Below are positions 21,398-31,970 of a DNA stretch of 64,000 bases, piece by piece; positions within the stretch are counted from its first letter, which is position 1; the number at the start of each line of letters is the position of its first letter. The notes under the pieces are model-generated. The model saw only the letters and a program-made list of their open reading frames with translations, searched no databases and was not told the DNA's origin. Source of the DNA: Sorex araneus (Eukaryota > Chordata > Mammalia > Eulipotyphla > Soricidae); assembly GCF_027595985.1 (NCBI RefSeq), contig NC_073313.1:110788552-110852551 (forward strand), given 5' to 3'. The position numbers and the translations under genes were made by a program.

Positions 21398-21905
21398 AAA
21401 ATTATTGAATCACCGTGAGATAGTTACAAGCTTTCATCTTTGGGTTACAATCTCACAATGATCAAACACCCATCCCTCCACCAGCGCACATTCACCACCA
21501 CTGATATCCCCGGTATACCCCCCCTTTCCCACCCTCCCCCTGCCTCCATGGCAGACAATATTCCCCATACTCTCTCTCTACTTTTGGGCACTATGGCTTG
21601 CAACACAGACACTGAGAGGTCATCATGTTTGGTCCATTATCTACTTTCAGCACACATCTCCCATCCTGACTGATTCCTCCAGCCATCGTTTTCTTAGTGA
21701 TCCCTTCTCTATTCCATCTGCCTTCTCCCCTCCACTCAAGAAGCAGACTTCCAGCTATGTGGAAATCCTCATGGCCCTTGTATCTATCTACTGTCCTTGA
21801 GTGTCAGCCTCATTTTATGTTACTCTATACTCCACAAATGAGTGCAGTCCTTCTCTCTTTGTAGTCAGAAAGAGAGAAAGTCCCTCTCTTTCTGACTCAA
21901 TGAAA
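21398..21905 (-). mobile_element. L1 3' end (ORF2 tip plus 3' UTR), minus strand
   Basis: Begins on the plus strand with the A-tail complement, then 'attgaatcaccgtgagatag', the C-rich complement of the G-rich tract and the 'gcagtccttctctctttg' end of ORF2. It stops abnormally in a 13-bp inverted repeat (see 21864-21896). Confidence 0.85.
21864..21896. repeat. Perfect 13-bp inverted repeat at L1 5' truncation point
   Basis: 'gtcagaaagagag' (21864-21876) and 'ctctctttctgac' (21884-21896) pair perfectly around a 7-bp loop. The right arm is normal L1 sequence and the left is an inverted duplicate of it. Confidence 0.85.
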
Positions 21906-22180
21906 TATTTTGAATAAATAAAAATTCAAAACACAATTATATGTTGTCTCAAACAGATAATAATGGTGTATATCAAAAAGGATTGATAAGGGTGTGGAGA
22001 AAAGATTATTCTATTACTGTTGGTGAACTTTATTTGGAACTTTATGGAAAATGATATGAAAATTTCTTTTGTAAAAGAATTACATTATCTAGAATTACAT
22101 TAGCTAAAAATTTATCCAAAGGATACAAAAACACTGATTTTAAAGGATATTTTCAATAAAAAATCATTTTTAAATAAAAT
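21906..22180 (+). mobile_element. Old L1 ORF2 fragment
   Basis: 'gataagggtgtggagaaaag', 'ctattactgttggtgaac' and 'ggatacaaaaacactgat' are remnants of the L1 ORF2 C-terminal region on the plus strand. Confidence 0.6.
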
Positions 22181-22415
22181 TAATTAGAACCTCTGAATTT
22201 GTTATAATTCTCCAACTGATTCCAACTTGCTTAGAATTATGAATCACTGGTATATATCAGTTATCCAAATTTTAATGTGAATGAATTACCTAGGGATCTT
22301 AATAAATTGTAGGATCTGACTGAGATCATATGAGGTATGTCAAATTTTTGTTGATTTATTGTTGTTTTATAATAGTATAGAACTTTAGTTCAATGTGGGT
22401 ATGACTCATAATACT

Positions 22416-22590
22416 TTTTTTTTGCTTTTTGGGTCACACCCAGCGATGCTCAGGGGTTACTCCTGGCTTTGCACTCAGGAATTACTCCTGGCGGTGCTCA
22501 AGGGACCACATGGGATGCTGGGAATCAAACCTGGGTCGGCCTCATGCAAGGCAAACATGCTACCCGCTGTGCTATCGCTGTAGCCATACC
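22416..22590 (-). mobile_element. Type-1 SINE, young-looking
   Basis: Minus-strand full copy: A-tail complement, 'gctttttgggtcacaccca', the whole body, box B 'ggtttgattccc' (one change) and 'gatagcacagcgggtagc'. Low divergence. Confidence 0.88.
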
Positions 22591-22596
22591 TGTACT

Positions 22597-22850
22597 CTTT
22601 CTGGAGTGATAGCACAGTGGTTAGGACATTTGCCATGCATGTGGCTGACCCGGGTTCGATTCTTCCTTTCCTCTCGAAGAGCCTGGCAAGCTACCAAGAG
22701 TATCCTGCCCACACGGCAGAGCCTGGCAGGCTACACGTGGCATATTTGATATGCCAAAAACAGTAATAACAAGTCTCACAATGAAGATGTTACTGGTGTC
22801 CAATCGAGCAAATTGATGAACAATGGGAGGACAACAGTGCTACCATAGTT
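22597..22850 (+). mobile_element. Type-2 SINE (tRNA head, different body, no A-tail)
   Basis: Shares the tRNA-like head with type 1 ('gagtgatagcacagtggtta', box B 'gggttcgattctt') but then switches to another body: 'gcctggcaagctaccaagag', 'acacggcagagcctggcagg', 'atatgccaaaaacagtaata', 'caatcgagcaaattgatgaa'. It ends without poly(A). Related copies are at 34009, 52302 and 53166. Confidence 0.8.
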
Positions 22851-22859
22851 TTCACCAAG

Positions 22860-23300
22860 TCTGTAAATTCGTTTTGTTACTTATTGTCTACATATTTTTT
22901 CACTTATATTTCAAATATACATGAAAATACCATGTTAATTGTCTTTCACTTCATAGCAATCAGGTAAAATAATAAAAATAATAGCTTTAGGTTGTTTTGT
23001 ATATTTTGACCCAAAAAGCATAGTTGTTTTTTATGGCAATGTAGTATTTCAGAGAGTATATAGACTACTGCTTCTTTATCCAGACATCATTCAATGACAA
23101 CTAGATTCCATGTTTTGTTTATTGTGAATACTGCTACTAAGAACATAGGGGTTTAGGTATCCTTTTAATTTTGTGTTTTATGTCCCTAAAACAAGTGTTT
23201 AGTGTGAGCTTTGCTAAATCCAATGGAATTTCCATTTTTATATTTTACCTATTATTCATTTCCTATGGAGGCTTCATCAATTTGCATTCACAAAAAATGT
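22860..23300 (-). mobile_element. Old L1 ORF2 C-terminal fragment
   Basis: Plus-strand text such as 'tgtagtatttcagagagtat', 'tctttatccagacatcattc' and 'tattgtgaatactgctac' is the complement of the decayed L1 ORF2 end. Confidence 0.6.
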
Positions 23301-23604
23301 GTGACAGACTTCCTTTATCAAAATCCTAAATTTCTTATGCACTACTATGCTTTTGGACAATACTTCACTTATATATGTATTGTAAATAATACATGTACAA
23401 TTTTAAGCCCAAGACTGAAACAAATCATCAGAAAAGTGGGTGTTAGCACAAAACATCCAAGAATATTTTTCTATATTCTCTCTCAACACTTGCTAATGTA
23501 ATGCAAGTATATACCAGAAAGATTATTAAACTAAAGGGATAAGCTGTTTATCATCAAATATCTGTGTGAACCAAAAGAAAAAAGAACATTTATTTAAAGG
23601 TGAT
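23301..23604. other. Unassigned AT-rich DNA
   Basis: The target region into which L1-B inserted. No feature recognised. Confidence 0.4.
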
Positions 23605-23620
23605 TACATGATGAACTTTT
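23605..23620. repeat. Target-site duplication of L1-B, left copy
   Basis: 'tacatgatgaactttt' occurs again, without mismatch, at 29392-29407. Confidence 0.95.
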
Positions 23621-24092
23621 TTTTTAATTTTTAAATTTATTTATTTTTAATTAGAGAATCACCGTGAGGGTACAGTTACAGATTTATACACTTTTGTGCT
23701 TATACTTCCCTCATACAAAGTTCGGGAACCCATCCCTTCACCAGTGCCCATTCTCCACCACCCGTAAACCCAGCGTCCCTCCCACCCTCCCCAATCCCAT
23801 CTCACCCCCACCCCACCCTGCCACTGTGGCAAGGCATTCCCTTCTGTTCTCTCTCTCTAATTAGCTGTTGTGGTTTGCAATAAAGGTGTTGAGTGGCCGC
23901 TGTGCTCAGTCTCTAGCCCTCATTCAGCCCGCAACTCCCTTCCCCCACATGGCCTTCGACTACAATGTAGTTGGTGATCGCTTCTCTGAGTTGACCTTTC
24001 CCCGGAACGTGAGGCCAGCCTCGAAGCCATGGAGTCAACCTCCTGGTACTTAATTCTACAGTTCTTGGGTGTTAGTCTCCCACTCTGTTATA
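23621..24092 (-). mobile_element. L1-B 3' UTR and tail
   Basis: Complement of the L1-A 3' UTR, including the C-rich strand of the G-rich tract at about 23755-23820 and 'attagagaatcaccgtgagg' next to the tail. Nearly identical to 20716-21180. Confidence 0.85.
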
Positions 24093-27000
24093 CTATATAC
24101 CATAGATGAGTGCAATCTTTCTATGTCTGTCTCTCTCTTTCTGACTCATTTCACTCAGCATGAAACTTTTCATGCCCATCCACTTAACTACAAAATTCTT
24201 GACCTCCTTTTTTCTAACAGCTGCATAGTATTCCATTGTATAGATGTACCAAAGTTTCCTCAAACAGTCATCCGTTCTGGGGCATTCGGGTTTATTCCAG
24301 ATTCTGGCTATTGTAAACAGTGCTGCGATGAACATACATGTGCAGATGTTGTTTCGATTGTACTTTTTTGCCTCTCTGGGATATATTCCCAGCAGTGGTA
24401 TTGCTGGGTCAAATGGGAATTCAATATCTAATTTTTTGAGAGTCGTCCAAATTGTTTTCCAGAAGGGCTGAACCAGTCGGCATTCCCACCAGCAGTGAAG
24501 AAGGGTCCCTTTCTCCCCACATCCTCTCCAACAGCGGTTGCTTTTGTTCTTTTGGATGTGTGCTAGTCTCTGTGGTGTGAGGTGGTATCTCATGGTTGTT
24601 TTGATCTGCATCTCACTGATGATTAGTGATGCAGAGCACTTTTTCATGTGCCTTTTGGCCATTCGTATTTCTTCCTTGGTAAAGTTTCTGTTCATTTCTT
24701 CGCCCCATTTTTTGATGGGGTTGGATGTTTTCTTCTTGTAGAGTTCAACCAGTGCTTTGTATACCATTGATATCAACCCCTTATCTGATGGGTATTGTGT
24801 AAATATCCTTTCCCATTCTGTGGATAGTCTTTGGATTCTGGTCAATGTATCTCTTGCGGTGCAGAAGCTTTTTAGTTTAATGTAGTCCCATTTGTTGATC
24901 TCTGTTTTTACTAGATTGCTTAGTTCCGTGCCACCTTTGAAGATACCTTTATCTTCAATATCGTGGAGGGTTTCGCCGACCTTGTCTTCAATGTACCTTA
25001 TGGTTTGTGGTCTAATGTTGAGGTCTTTAATCCATTTTGATCTGACTTTTGTGCATGGTGTCAGGTCAAGGTCTAAATCCATTTTTTTGCATGTGGTTGT
25101 CCAGTTGTGCCAGCACCATTTGTTAAAGAGGCTTTCCTTGCTCCACTTCACATCTCTTGCTCCCTTATCAAAGATTAGATGGTCATACATTTGGGGTTGT
25201 GTGTAGGGATATTCCACCCTGTTCCATTGGTCTACGGCTCTGCCTTTGTTCCAGTACCATGCTGTTTTAATTGTTACTGCTTTGTAGTAAAGTTTGAGGT
25301 TGGGGATGGTGATGCCTCCCATCATCTTTTTCCCAAGAATTGTTTTAGCTATCCTTGGACGTTTGTTATTCCATATGAATTTTAGGATTGCTTGATCCAT
25401 TTCTTTGAAGAGTGTCATGGGTATATTTATAGGGATCGCATTGAATCTGTATAATGCTTTAGGGAGTATTGCCATTTTGACAACATTGATTCTCCCTATC
25501 CACGAGCAGGGTATATGTTTCCATTTCCTCATGTCCTCTTTGATTTCATGGAGTAGCGTTATGTAGTTTTCTTTGTAAAGGTCTTTTACTTCCTTGGTTA
25601 AGCTGATTCCGAGGTACCTGATTTTCTGGGGCACGATTGTGAATGGGATTGCTTTTTTCATGTCCCTTTCCTCTGCCTCATTGTTTGCATATATGAAGGC
25701 CATGGATTTTTGGGTATTGATTTTGTAGCCTGCAACTTTACTGTATAAGTCTATTGTTTCTAAGAGTTTCTTAGTAGAGGTTTTAGGCTTCTCTAGATAT
25801 AGTATCATGTCGTCTGCAAATAGTGAGAGTTTGATTTCTTCCCTTCCTATCTGGATGCCCTTAATCTCTTTTTCTTGTCTAATAGCTATCGCAAGTACTT
25901 CCAGTACTATATTGAAGAGGAGTGGTGAGAGTGGGCATCCTTGTCTTGTGCCAGATCTCAGACGAAAGGCCCTTAGTTTTTCCCCGTTGAGGATAATGCT
26001 TGCCGTAGGCTTGTGATAGATGGCTTCGACTATCTTGAGGAAAGTTCCTCCAAACCCCATTTTGGCGAGGGTTTTCATCATGAAAGGATGTTGGATCTTG
26101 TCAAATGCTTTCTCTGCATCTATTGATATGATCATATGGTTTTTATCTTTCCTTTTGTTGATATGCTGGATTATGTTGATTGATTTCCGAATGTTAAACC
26201 ATCCTTGCATCCCTGGGATGAATCCCACTTGGTCGTGATGTATGATCTTTTTGATGAGTTGTTGGATCCTATTTGCTAGTATTTTGTTGAGGATCTTCGC
26301 ATCGGTGTTCATCAGGGAAATTGGTCTGTAATTTTCTTTCTTAGTGGTGTCTTTGTTTGCTTTTGGTATTAGGGAGATATGTGCTTCATAGAAACTGTTT
26401 GGGAGAGTTCCTGTTTTTTCAATTTCCTGGAAAAGTTTGAGGAAAACAGGCAATAGGTCTTCTTTAAATGTTTGGAAGAATTCGCCAGTGAAACCATCTG
26501 GGCCTGGGCTTTTGTTTTTGGGGAGGTTTTTGATTACCGTTTCAATTTCCTTAACATTGATGGGTCTATTCAGGTATTCCAGGTCTTCTTTCTTCAGTGT
26601 TGGGAGATTATAGGAATCAAGGAATCCATCCATTTCTTTTAGGTTCTCCTTTTTTGTGGCGTAAAAACTTTCAAAGTAGTCTCTAATGATCTTTTGAATC
26701 TCACTGGTTTCTGTTATGATGTCCCCCTTTTCATTTCTGATTCGATTTATTAGAGTTTTCTCTCTTTCTTTCTTTGTGAGACTTGCTAGCGGTTTATCAA
26801 TCTTATTTATTTTCTCAAAGAACCAATTCTTTGTTTCATTGATCTTTCGGATTGTTTTTTTGGTTTCGATGTCATTAATTTCTGCTCTAATTTTTATTAT
26901 TTCTTTCCTTCGGTCTGGTTTGGAGTCCTTTTTCTGGTCCTTTTCTAAGGTCTTGAGTCGTGAAGTCAAGCTATCTATGTGGGTCCTTTCTTCTTCCTGA

Positions 27001-27910
27001 GGAATGCTTGGAGAGCTATAAATTTTCCCCTTAACACGGCTTTAGCTGCGTCCCATAGGTTTTGGTAGCTCGTGTCTTCATTCTCATTTGTTTCTAAGTA
27101 TCTTTTGATTTCTTCCTTGATTTCCTTCTTGACCCACTCATTGTTCAACATGGAATTGTTTAATTTCCAGGTGTTAGATTTGATTTTCCGTATTTGTGGG
27201 TGGTTAGCTTCTATCTTCAGCGCATCGTGGTCTGAAAAGATGATTGATACAATTTCTATTTTTCCGATTCTATTGAGGTATGTTCTGGGGCCCAGTACAT
27301 GGTCTATTTTTGAAAATGTTCCATGTGCACTGGAAAAGAATGTGTATTCTTTCTTTTTGGGGTGTAAGACCCTGTATAGGTCTATTAGGCCTCTCTCTTC
27401 AATTTCTTCATTCAGAGTCAGTGTTTCCTTGTTGAGTTTTGTTCTTGTGGATCTATCTAGAGGCGATAAGGCCGTATTGAAGTCTCCGACTACAATTGTG
27501 CTGTTAGTGATGTCCTCTTTGAAGTCTGTTAGGAGTCGTTTTAAATATTTAGCCAGTCGTTTGTTAGGAGCATATACGTTTAAGAGTGTGATATCTTCCT
27601 GTTGTACATATCCGTTGATAAACAGAGAATGACCTTCGCTTTCCCTTTTGATCTTTTTCATCCTGAAATCTATGTTGTCGGATACCAGGATGGCCACTCC
27701 AACTTTTTTAAGGGGGTTGTTTGCTTGGAGGATTGTTTTCCATCCTTTGACTTTGAGTCTATGTTTACTCTGTTTGTTCAGGTGTGTTTCTTGCAGGCAA
27801 CAGAATGTTGGGTTTAATTTCCGGATCCATTTAGCCACTCTGTGTCTCTTGATAGGTGCATTTAGGCCATTGACATTGAGAGAGATTATTCTGATGTGGT
27901 TTTGTGTCAT
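24093..27910 (-). pseudogene. L1 ORF2 with a single 1-bp deletion
   Basis: 3818 bp against 3819 in L1-A, so there is exactly one net missing base. The frame runs from the ATG at 27910 through the endonuclease ('CLQETH', 'VVGDFN', 'SDH') to about 26975, where 'aggaagaagaaagg' replaces L1-A's 'aggaaggaagaaagg' just after 'ALQAFLRK'. The remaining 958 residues, with the full reverse transcriptase ('FADD') and Cys/His end, stay open in the other frame. A free endonuclease domain could still be made; intact ORF2p could not. Confidence 0.93.
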
Positions 27911-27952
27911 CTTTCTGTGGGATTTGTTGTTCTTATGGGGCTCCTCCTTGTC

Positions 27953-28915
27953 TTACAGTAGCCCCTTTAGACCTTCTTTCAAGATTGGTTTTGAGTCTAT
28001 GAAGTTCCTGAGCTGTTGTTTATCCGAGAAATAGTGTATGGTTCCTTCGAGTTTTAGTGAGAGTTTAGCTGGATAAAGTATTCTTGGTGAGGCATTCATT
28101 TCGTTGAGTTTTTTCACTATGTCCCACCATTGTCTTCAGGCTCGGAGGGTTTCTTCTGACAGATCGGCCGTAAATCTGAGGGGTGCTCCTTTGTATGTGA
28201 TTTCCTTCCTTGCCCTTGCTGCTTGCAGAATTGTGTCTCTATCCAAGGTATCCGTCATTCTGACTATGATATGCCTTGGGGTCTTTTTATTCGGGTCTCT
28301 CTTTGCTGGTACTCTTCGGACTCCTTGTATCTGGATGCCTGCCTTCTCCAGCTCTGGGAATTTCTTAGCAATGATATCTTTGACTGTGTTTTTTTCATTG
28401 GGGTTGCTTCCCTGCGGTTCTGGTACTCCAATGATTCTTATGTTGTTCCTCTTGAAGTCATCCCCCAGGGCTCTGATTCGCTCTATAGCCATTTTGAGGT
28501 CTTTGGCCATGATTTGTTGCTGTCTATAAGCTTTCTGCAGCTCATCTTCCAGATCACTGATTCTGTCTTCGGCTGTAGTCATTCTACTGTTGAGGGCATC
28601 TAGTGAGATTTTTATTTCATCTACCGATTGCTTTATTTGTGAGACTTCGGTTCGAAGGTTTGAAATTTCTGCTCTCATTTCTGCTCTCATTTCTTCCTGT
28701 ATTTTCTTGGTAGACCGTTCCAGCGCTTGATTCATCTCCTCCCTTAATTTATTGGATGTCTGTTCCATATTTGCTTGGAGTAGGTCGACTCTCCTCCAGA
28801 TTTCCTCTCTGAATTGTTTATCTGAGAGGTCGTAGATGTGAGAAGCCCCTGTTGAGGTTTCTGGTATCTCTTCTTCCCCCTCTCTTCGCGGGGGGGATTT
28901 TCGCTGCTTCTTCAT
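27953..28915 (-). pseudogene. L1 ORF1 with one premature stop
   Basis: Same 963-bp length as L1-A ORF1, with no indels. At codon 260 an Arg CGA (in L1-A 'RARRQWW') has become TGA, a typical CpG transition. The product would end after 'LSEETLRA', keeping the coiled coil and RRM but losing most of the C-terminal domain that RNA binding needs. The 42-bp ORF1-ORF2 spacer is preserved. Confidence 0.92.
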
Positions 28916-29391
28916 ATTGTCACGGAAGTGTAGAGTTGGAAGCTTGTAGTTATTTATTCCTCTTCCTTTTTGTGGGAAGAAGGGGCTCCGATTGTGCTAA
29001 ACTTCCCTTATTCACTGATAGCTTTTATACTGTCAGCCTAAGCTAATGGCTATTTTGCGTAAGTGTTTGAGATCGCAAAAGTGAGTTTTCAAAGGAATAC
29101 ACAGTACCGATTGAGCTGAGGTAGCAAAGAATAACTGCGGCCGCGTTAGCGTTGGCCGCTCTGAGAGCAGGCCACGCCCACTTTTAGACCACGCCCACTA
29201 AGACACAGGCCACGCCCCCAGTGTCTTCCTGTTGATGGGGGGGACGGGAGGGCGTGGCCGAGGGATGGTCCTCGTACCTGATGGATGTGCGCAGTTACAA
29301 GCCGGTTCGGGAGACGGGGCGCGCAGGGCGAGCAGGGAGTGACTTCAGAAACTCGGGGGACGCAGACGGCAGCGGGAAGTGGGGGAAAGGG
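28916..29391 (-). promoter_or_regulatory. L1-B 5' UTR, distinct 5' end
   Basis: The ORF1-proximal ~300 bp, including the TATA-like motif and the 'cgctaacgcggccgcagtta' segment (one copy, NotI motif at 29137-29144), matches L1-A. CCACGCCC boxes lie at 29172, 29189 and 29210. Beyond about 29220 the sequence ('gatgtgcgcagttacaagcc', 'gagacggggcgcgcagggcg') is not in L1-A, which instead has its 151-bp GC-rich units. Promoter role inferred. Confidence 0.75.
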
Positions 29392-29407
29392 TACATGATG
29401 AACTTTT
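29392..29407. repeat. Target-site duplication of L1-B, right copy
   Basis: 'tacatgatgaactttt' is identical to 23605-23620. Confidence 0.95.
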
Positions 29408-29715
29408 GACTTCAGGCTTGAAAATCAAAATGGGATCAAAGAGTTGATATATGAATTTTGGAATACATATTGAAAAATTGGATCAAAATTGAAATTTATA
29501 CATATTTATATTTTATGCTTATATGCAAGAACATTAGCTTAAAGTAGAAAAGTTTTTATTAGGAATCAGAGGTAAAAAAAAAATCAAGATTTTGGTGAGG
29601 GTGCATTGATAAATGATATCCAGTGTCAGAGTATCAGAATTCAGGAATGAGAAAAATGTCATTGAAAGTATGAGTCCAAAAGAAAAAATATTAATTTAAA
29701 AACCATTATACTAAT
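29408..29715. other. Unassigned AT-rich DNA
   Basis: Nothing recognised. Confidence 0.4.
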
Positions 29716-30010
29716 GTGTTATTTTCAGCACTATTTACGATATTCCAGGCTTCAAAACAGTCCTAGATTCAAATAACAGTTGAGTGGATAAAGAAACTGT
29801 TAAAGATGGATAAGTAGAGAGATATAAAAATATATAATCCTGCCATTTGCAACAACATAGAAGAGCTTAGCGCATAGGATTAGTGTAATAAGACATGTAG
29901 AAAAAGACAAACACTGATTTTCGTTCACAGATGGGATACAGAGAATATATACAGACAAATTAATTAAGCAAAAATAGACATTTGCACTAAAAGACAAATT
30001 ACTGGTTACT
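29716..30010 (+). mobile_element. Old L1 ORF2 C-terminal fragment
   Basis: 'ttcagcactatttacgatat', 'gagtggataaagaaactgtt' and 'cctgccatttgcaacaacat' are hallmark L1 ORF2-end sequences. The frame is destroyed. Confidence 0.75.
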
Positions 30011-30017
30011 AAAGAGA

Positions 30018-30185
30018 AGAATAATTGAGGCAAGAGAGATTTTACTGAGGGTAAAAACATGTCTTGCATGCTTTTAATCCCCACCATTGCATATAGTTCC
30101 CTGAGAACCATCAGGAGAAATTCATGAATAGAGGAGTAAACTCTGAGGATATCCAGGTGTGACCCATCTCTCCTGCCCCAACCCC
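30018..30185 (+). mobile_element. Type-1 SINE, decayed
   Basis: 'catgtcttgcatgcttttaa', 'catatagttccctgagaacc', 'atccaggtgtgaccc'. The head and box B are badly mutated. Confidence 0.55.
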
Positions 30186-30532
30186 AAAGGAGGATTTGTT
30201 GTTGAGTTGTCACAAACAAAGAAAATCAACTGGAAATTTAAGGATAGAACTAGACCTTGAAGTGTTAAACTTAATGTTTGTTTGTTTGTTTAGTTATGCA
30301 TGCACAAAATAGATAATGCTACAAACCGATGCTGCTCAATAAAGTTTTTAAATGAGATAAAATGCAAAAGCAAACAAAAAAGATTTCAAGAATAGCTAAA
30401 AATATATTGGAGCCAATTTAGAGACCATGACACTAGCAGAGCTGTTCACATGAATATTGAAGTTTCCAAACAAAAGACAAATTAATCAGAATATAAAATA
30501 GCACTAGATGGACAGAAATACAGTATCAGGTA
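30186..30532. other. Unassigned AT-rich DNA
   Basis: A (TTTG)n-like run lies near 30275. Otherwise nothing recognised. Confidence 0.4.
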
Positions 30533-30683
30533 AGTTACATTACCACACATGAAATCAACCAGGGTTCAATCCTTGATACCTTATATGATCCCCCAAGCAG
30601 GCCAAGGAGAGAGCACAAAGCCACGAGTAAGCCTTGACTACCAGTAATTGTGGTCCCCACAAAAAAATTTAAAAAACAAATAA
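30533..30683 (+). mobile_element. Type-1 SINE, decayed
   Basis: 'ccagggttcaatccttgata' (box B remnant), 'atatgatcccccaagcaggc', 'aagccacgagtaagccttga', then an A-rich tail. Confidence 0.6.
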
Positions 30684-31954
30684 AGCAAAAGAAAGTGGAC
30701 CATAAGTTAAGATTTTCCATAACCAAAATGTAACCAAGAATTCAGAAGATGATAGAATGATGGAATTTTATGGACTAGTGTTTCTAGAAATTTTTACTTA
30801 ACTGAAGTATAAGTGGACTTTAGCCATAATGTTTAATTTTTAAAAGATCAATTAAGACTGAATAGTAAATTCCTTCTATGACTCTTGTATAGTACATTTG
30901 GGCTAATAGCATTTAGTTGCTCTCTTAGTAAATTTAGCAAATTCAGGGAAGTTAATTTGTTCGATAGCACAGTACTAGGAAATAATTTACGCTGAGATTA
31001 AGTTTTGACTCGTTTATTCTAAAGCTAGAATGTCTTCAACATGTTGTTGTTGGGAAGCGAAGTGAGGTAGTATTTTAGGACAGAAGATATCTACAATTTA
31101 ATTCAAAATTCTCAAAATGAGATTTAACAGACCACAGTAGGAGGGAACAGTGCCTCTAGAATACTTCCATTACTTACAGCATTATCTATCCTTCTTAATC
31201 TCCCTTGCTATTTCCACCAAATTTGATTTCCCATAGTTGTCACCACATACATCTTCAGGAAATAGAGGGACGAGGTGTAAGGAAGTCAATGTAATGTCAT
31301 GGCTTACCCTCTTAGTAGTAGCTGGCCTCCACACCTCCTCCTCCAAACAGTTTTTTGTTCTTTTCTCTTGAGAGACAGAGCAAGGAGCAGAATAGTGTTG
31401 TTGGGAAAAAAATTTCATCTCCCCCTACTTCAGCCTTCTGACATGTAAGCAGCTCTGTATAATAAAATCCTAAATTATTTGTGTGCACACATAGCAGCCA
31501 TTCATTTTCTGTTAGCTTTGAGTGCACAGTAGGGGTTTGATGCATTTAGAAAAGAAATCAACACTGGGCGTCTAATAACATAAGCAGACAAACTGAAACT
31601 TAAAATGCATCTCTCTACATATGAAAGAAAAGCCAGCAATAAATAGTCTTAAACTTCAGCCCCCTCTGCAAATGCTTTTAAACTAAGAACACAGGGTAGC
31701 AGACTCCTTAGAAGAATTCTGCCTCTTGTCTAAGAAAGATTTGCTGGCCTGGTTGGAAATTGATTATGACTTCTAGAAATATCACATATTTCCCTTCAGG
31801 CTACTGTGTGGAGTGCCTTACTTCTTTCACAAAATACATTTGCTGTTACTCTTCTTGAAGCTTTCAGTTTTTTCACCACCAGGCTGCTTTGGGACAAAAT
31901 ACAATCCAAAAGCATCTCCACATTAGTATTTCTTCCAAGAACAAACCCCAAATT
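30684..31954. other. Repeat-poor DNA, no gene seen
   Basis: About 1.3 kb with no repeat that I recognise and no good exon. A candidate for genuinely unique, possibly conserved, sequence. Confidence 0.4.
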
Positions 31955-31970
31955 AAAAAATTTTCCTTAT
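31955..31970. repeat. Target-site duplication, left copy
   Basis: 'aaaaaattttccttat' pairs with 'aaaaactttccttat' at 33400-33414 (one substitution, A-run length differing by one). Confidence 0.75.

Larger units (their letters stand above)
23621..29391 (-). mobile_element. L1-B: full-length LINE-1, nearly intact
   Basis: 5771-bp minus-strand element with poly(A) (as T) at its left end, 3' UTR, ORF2, ORF1 and a 476-bp 5' UTR. The perfect 16-bp target duplication defines both ends exactly, and the TTTT/GA joint fits L1 endonuclease. Compared with L1-A over the coding region it carries only one disabling change in each ORF. Confidence 0.95.
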
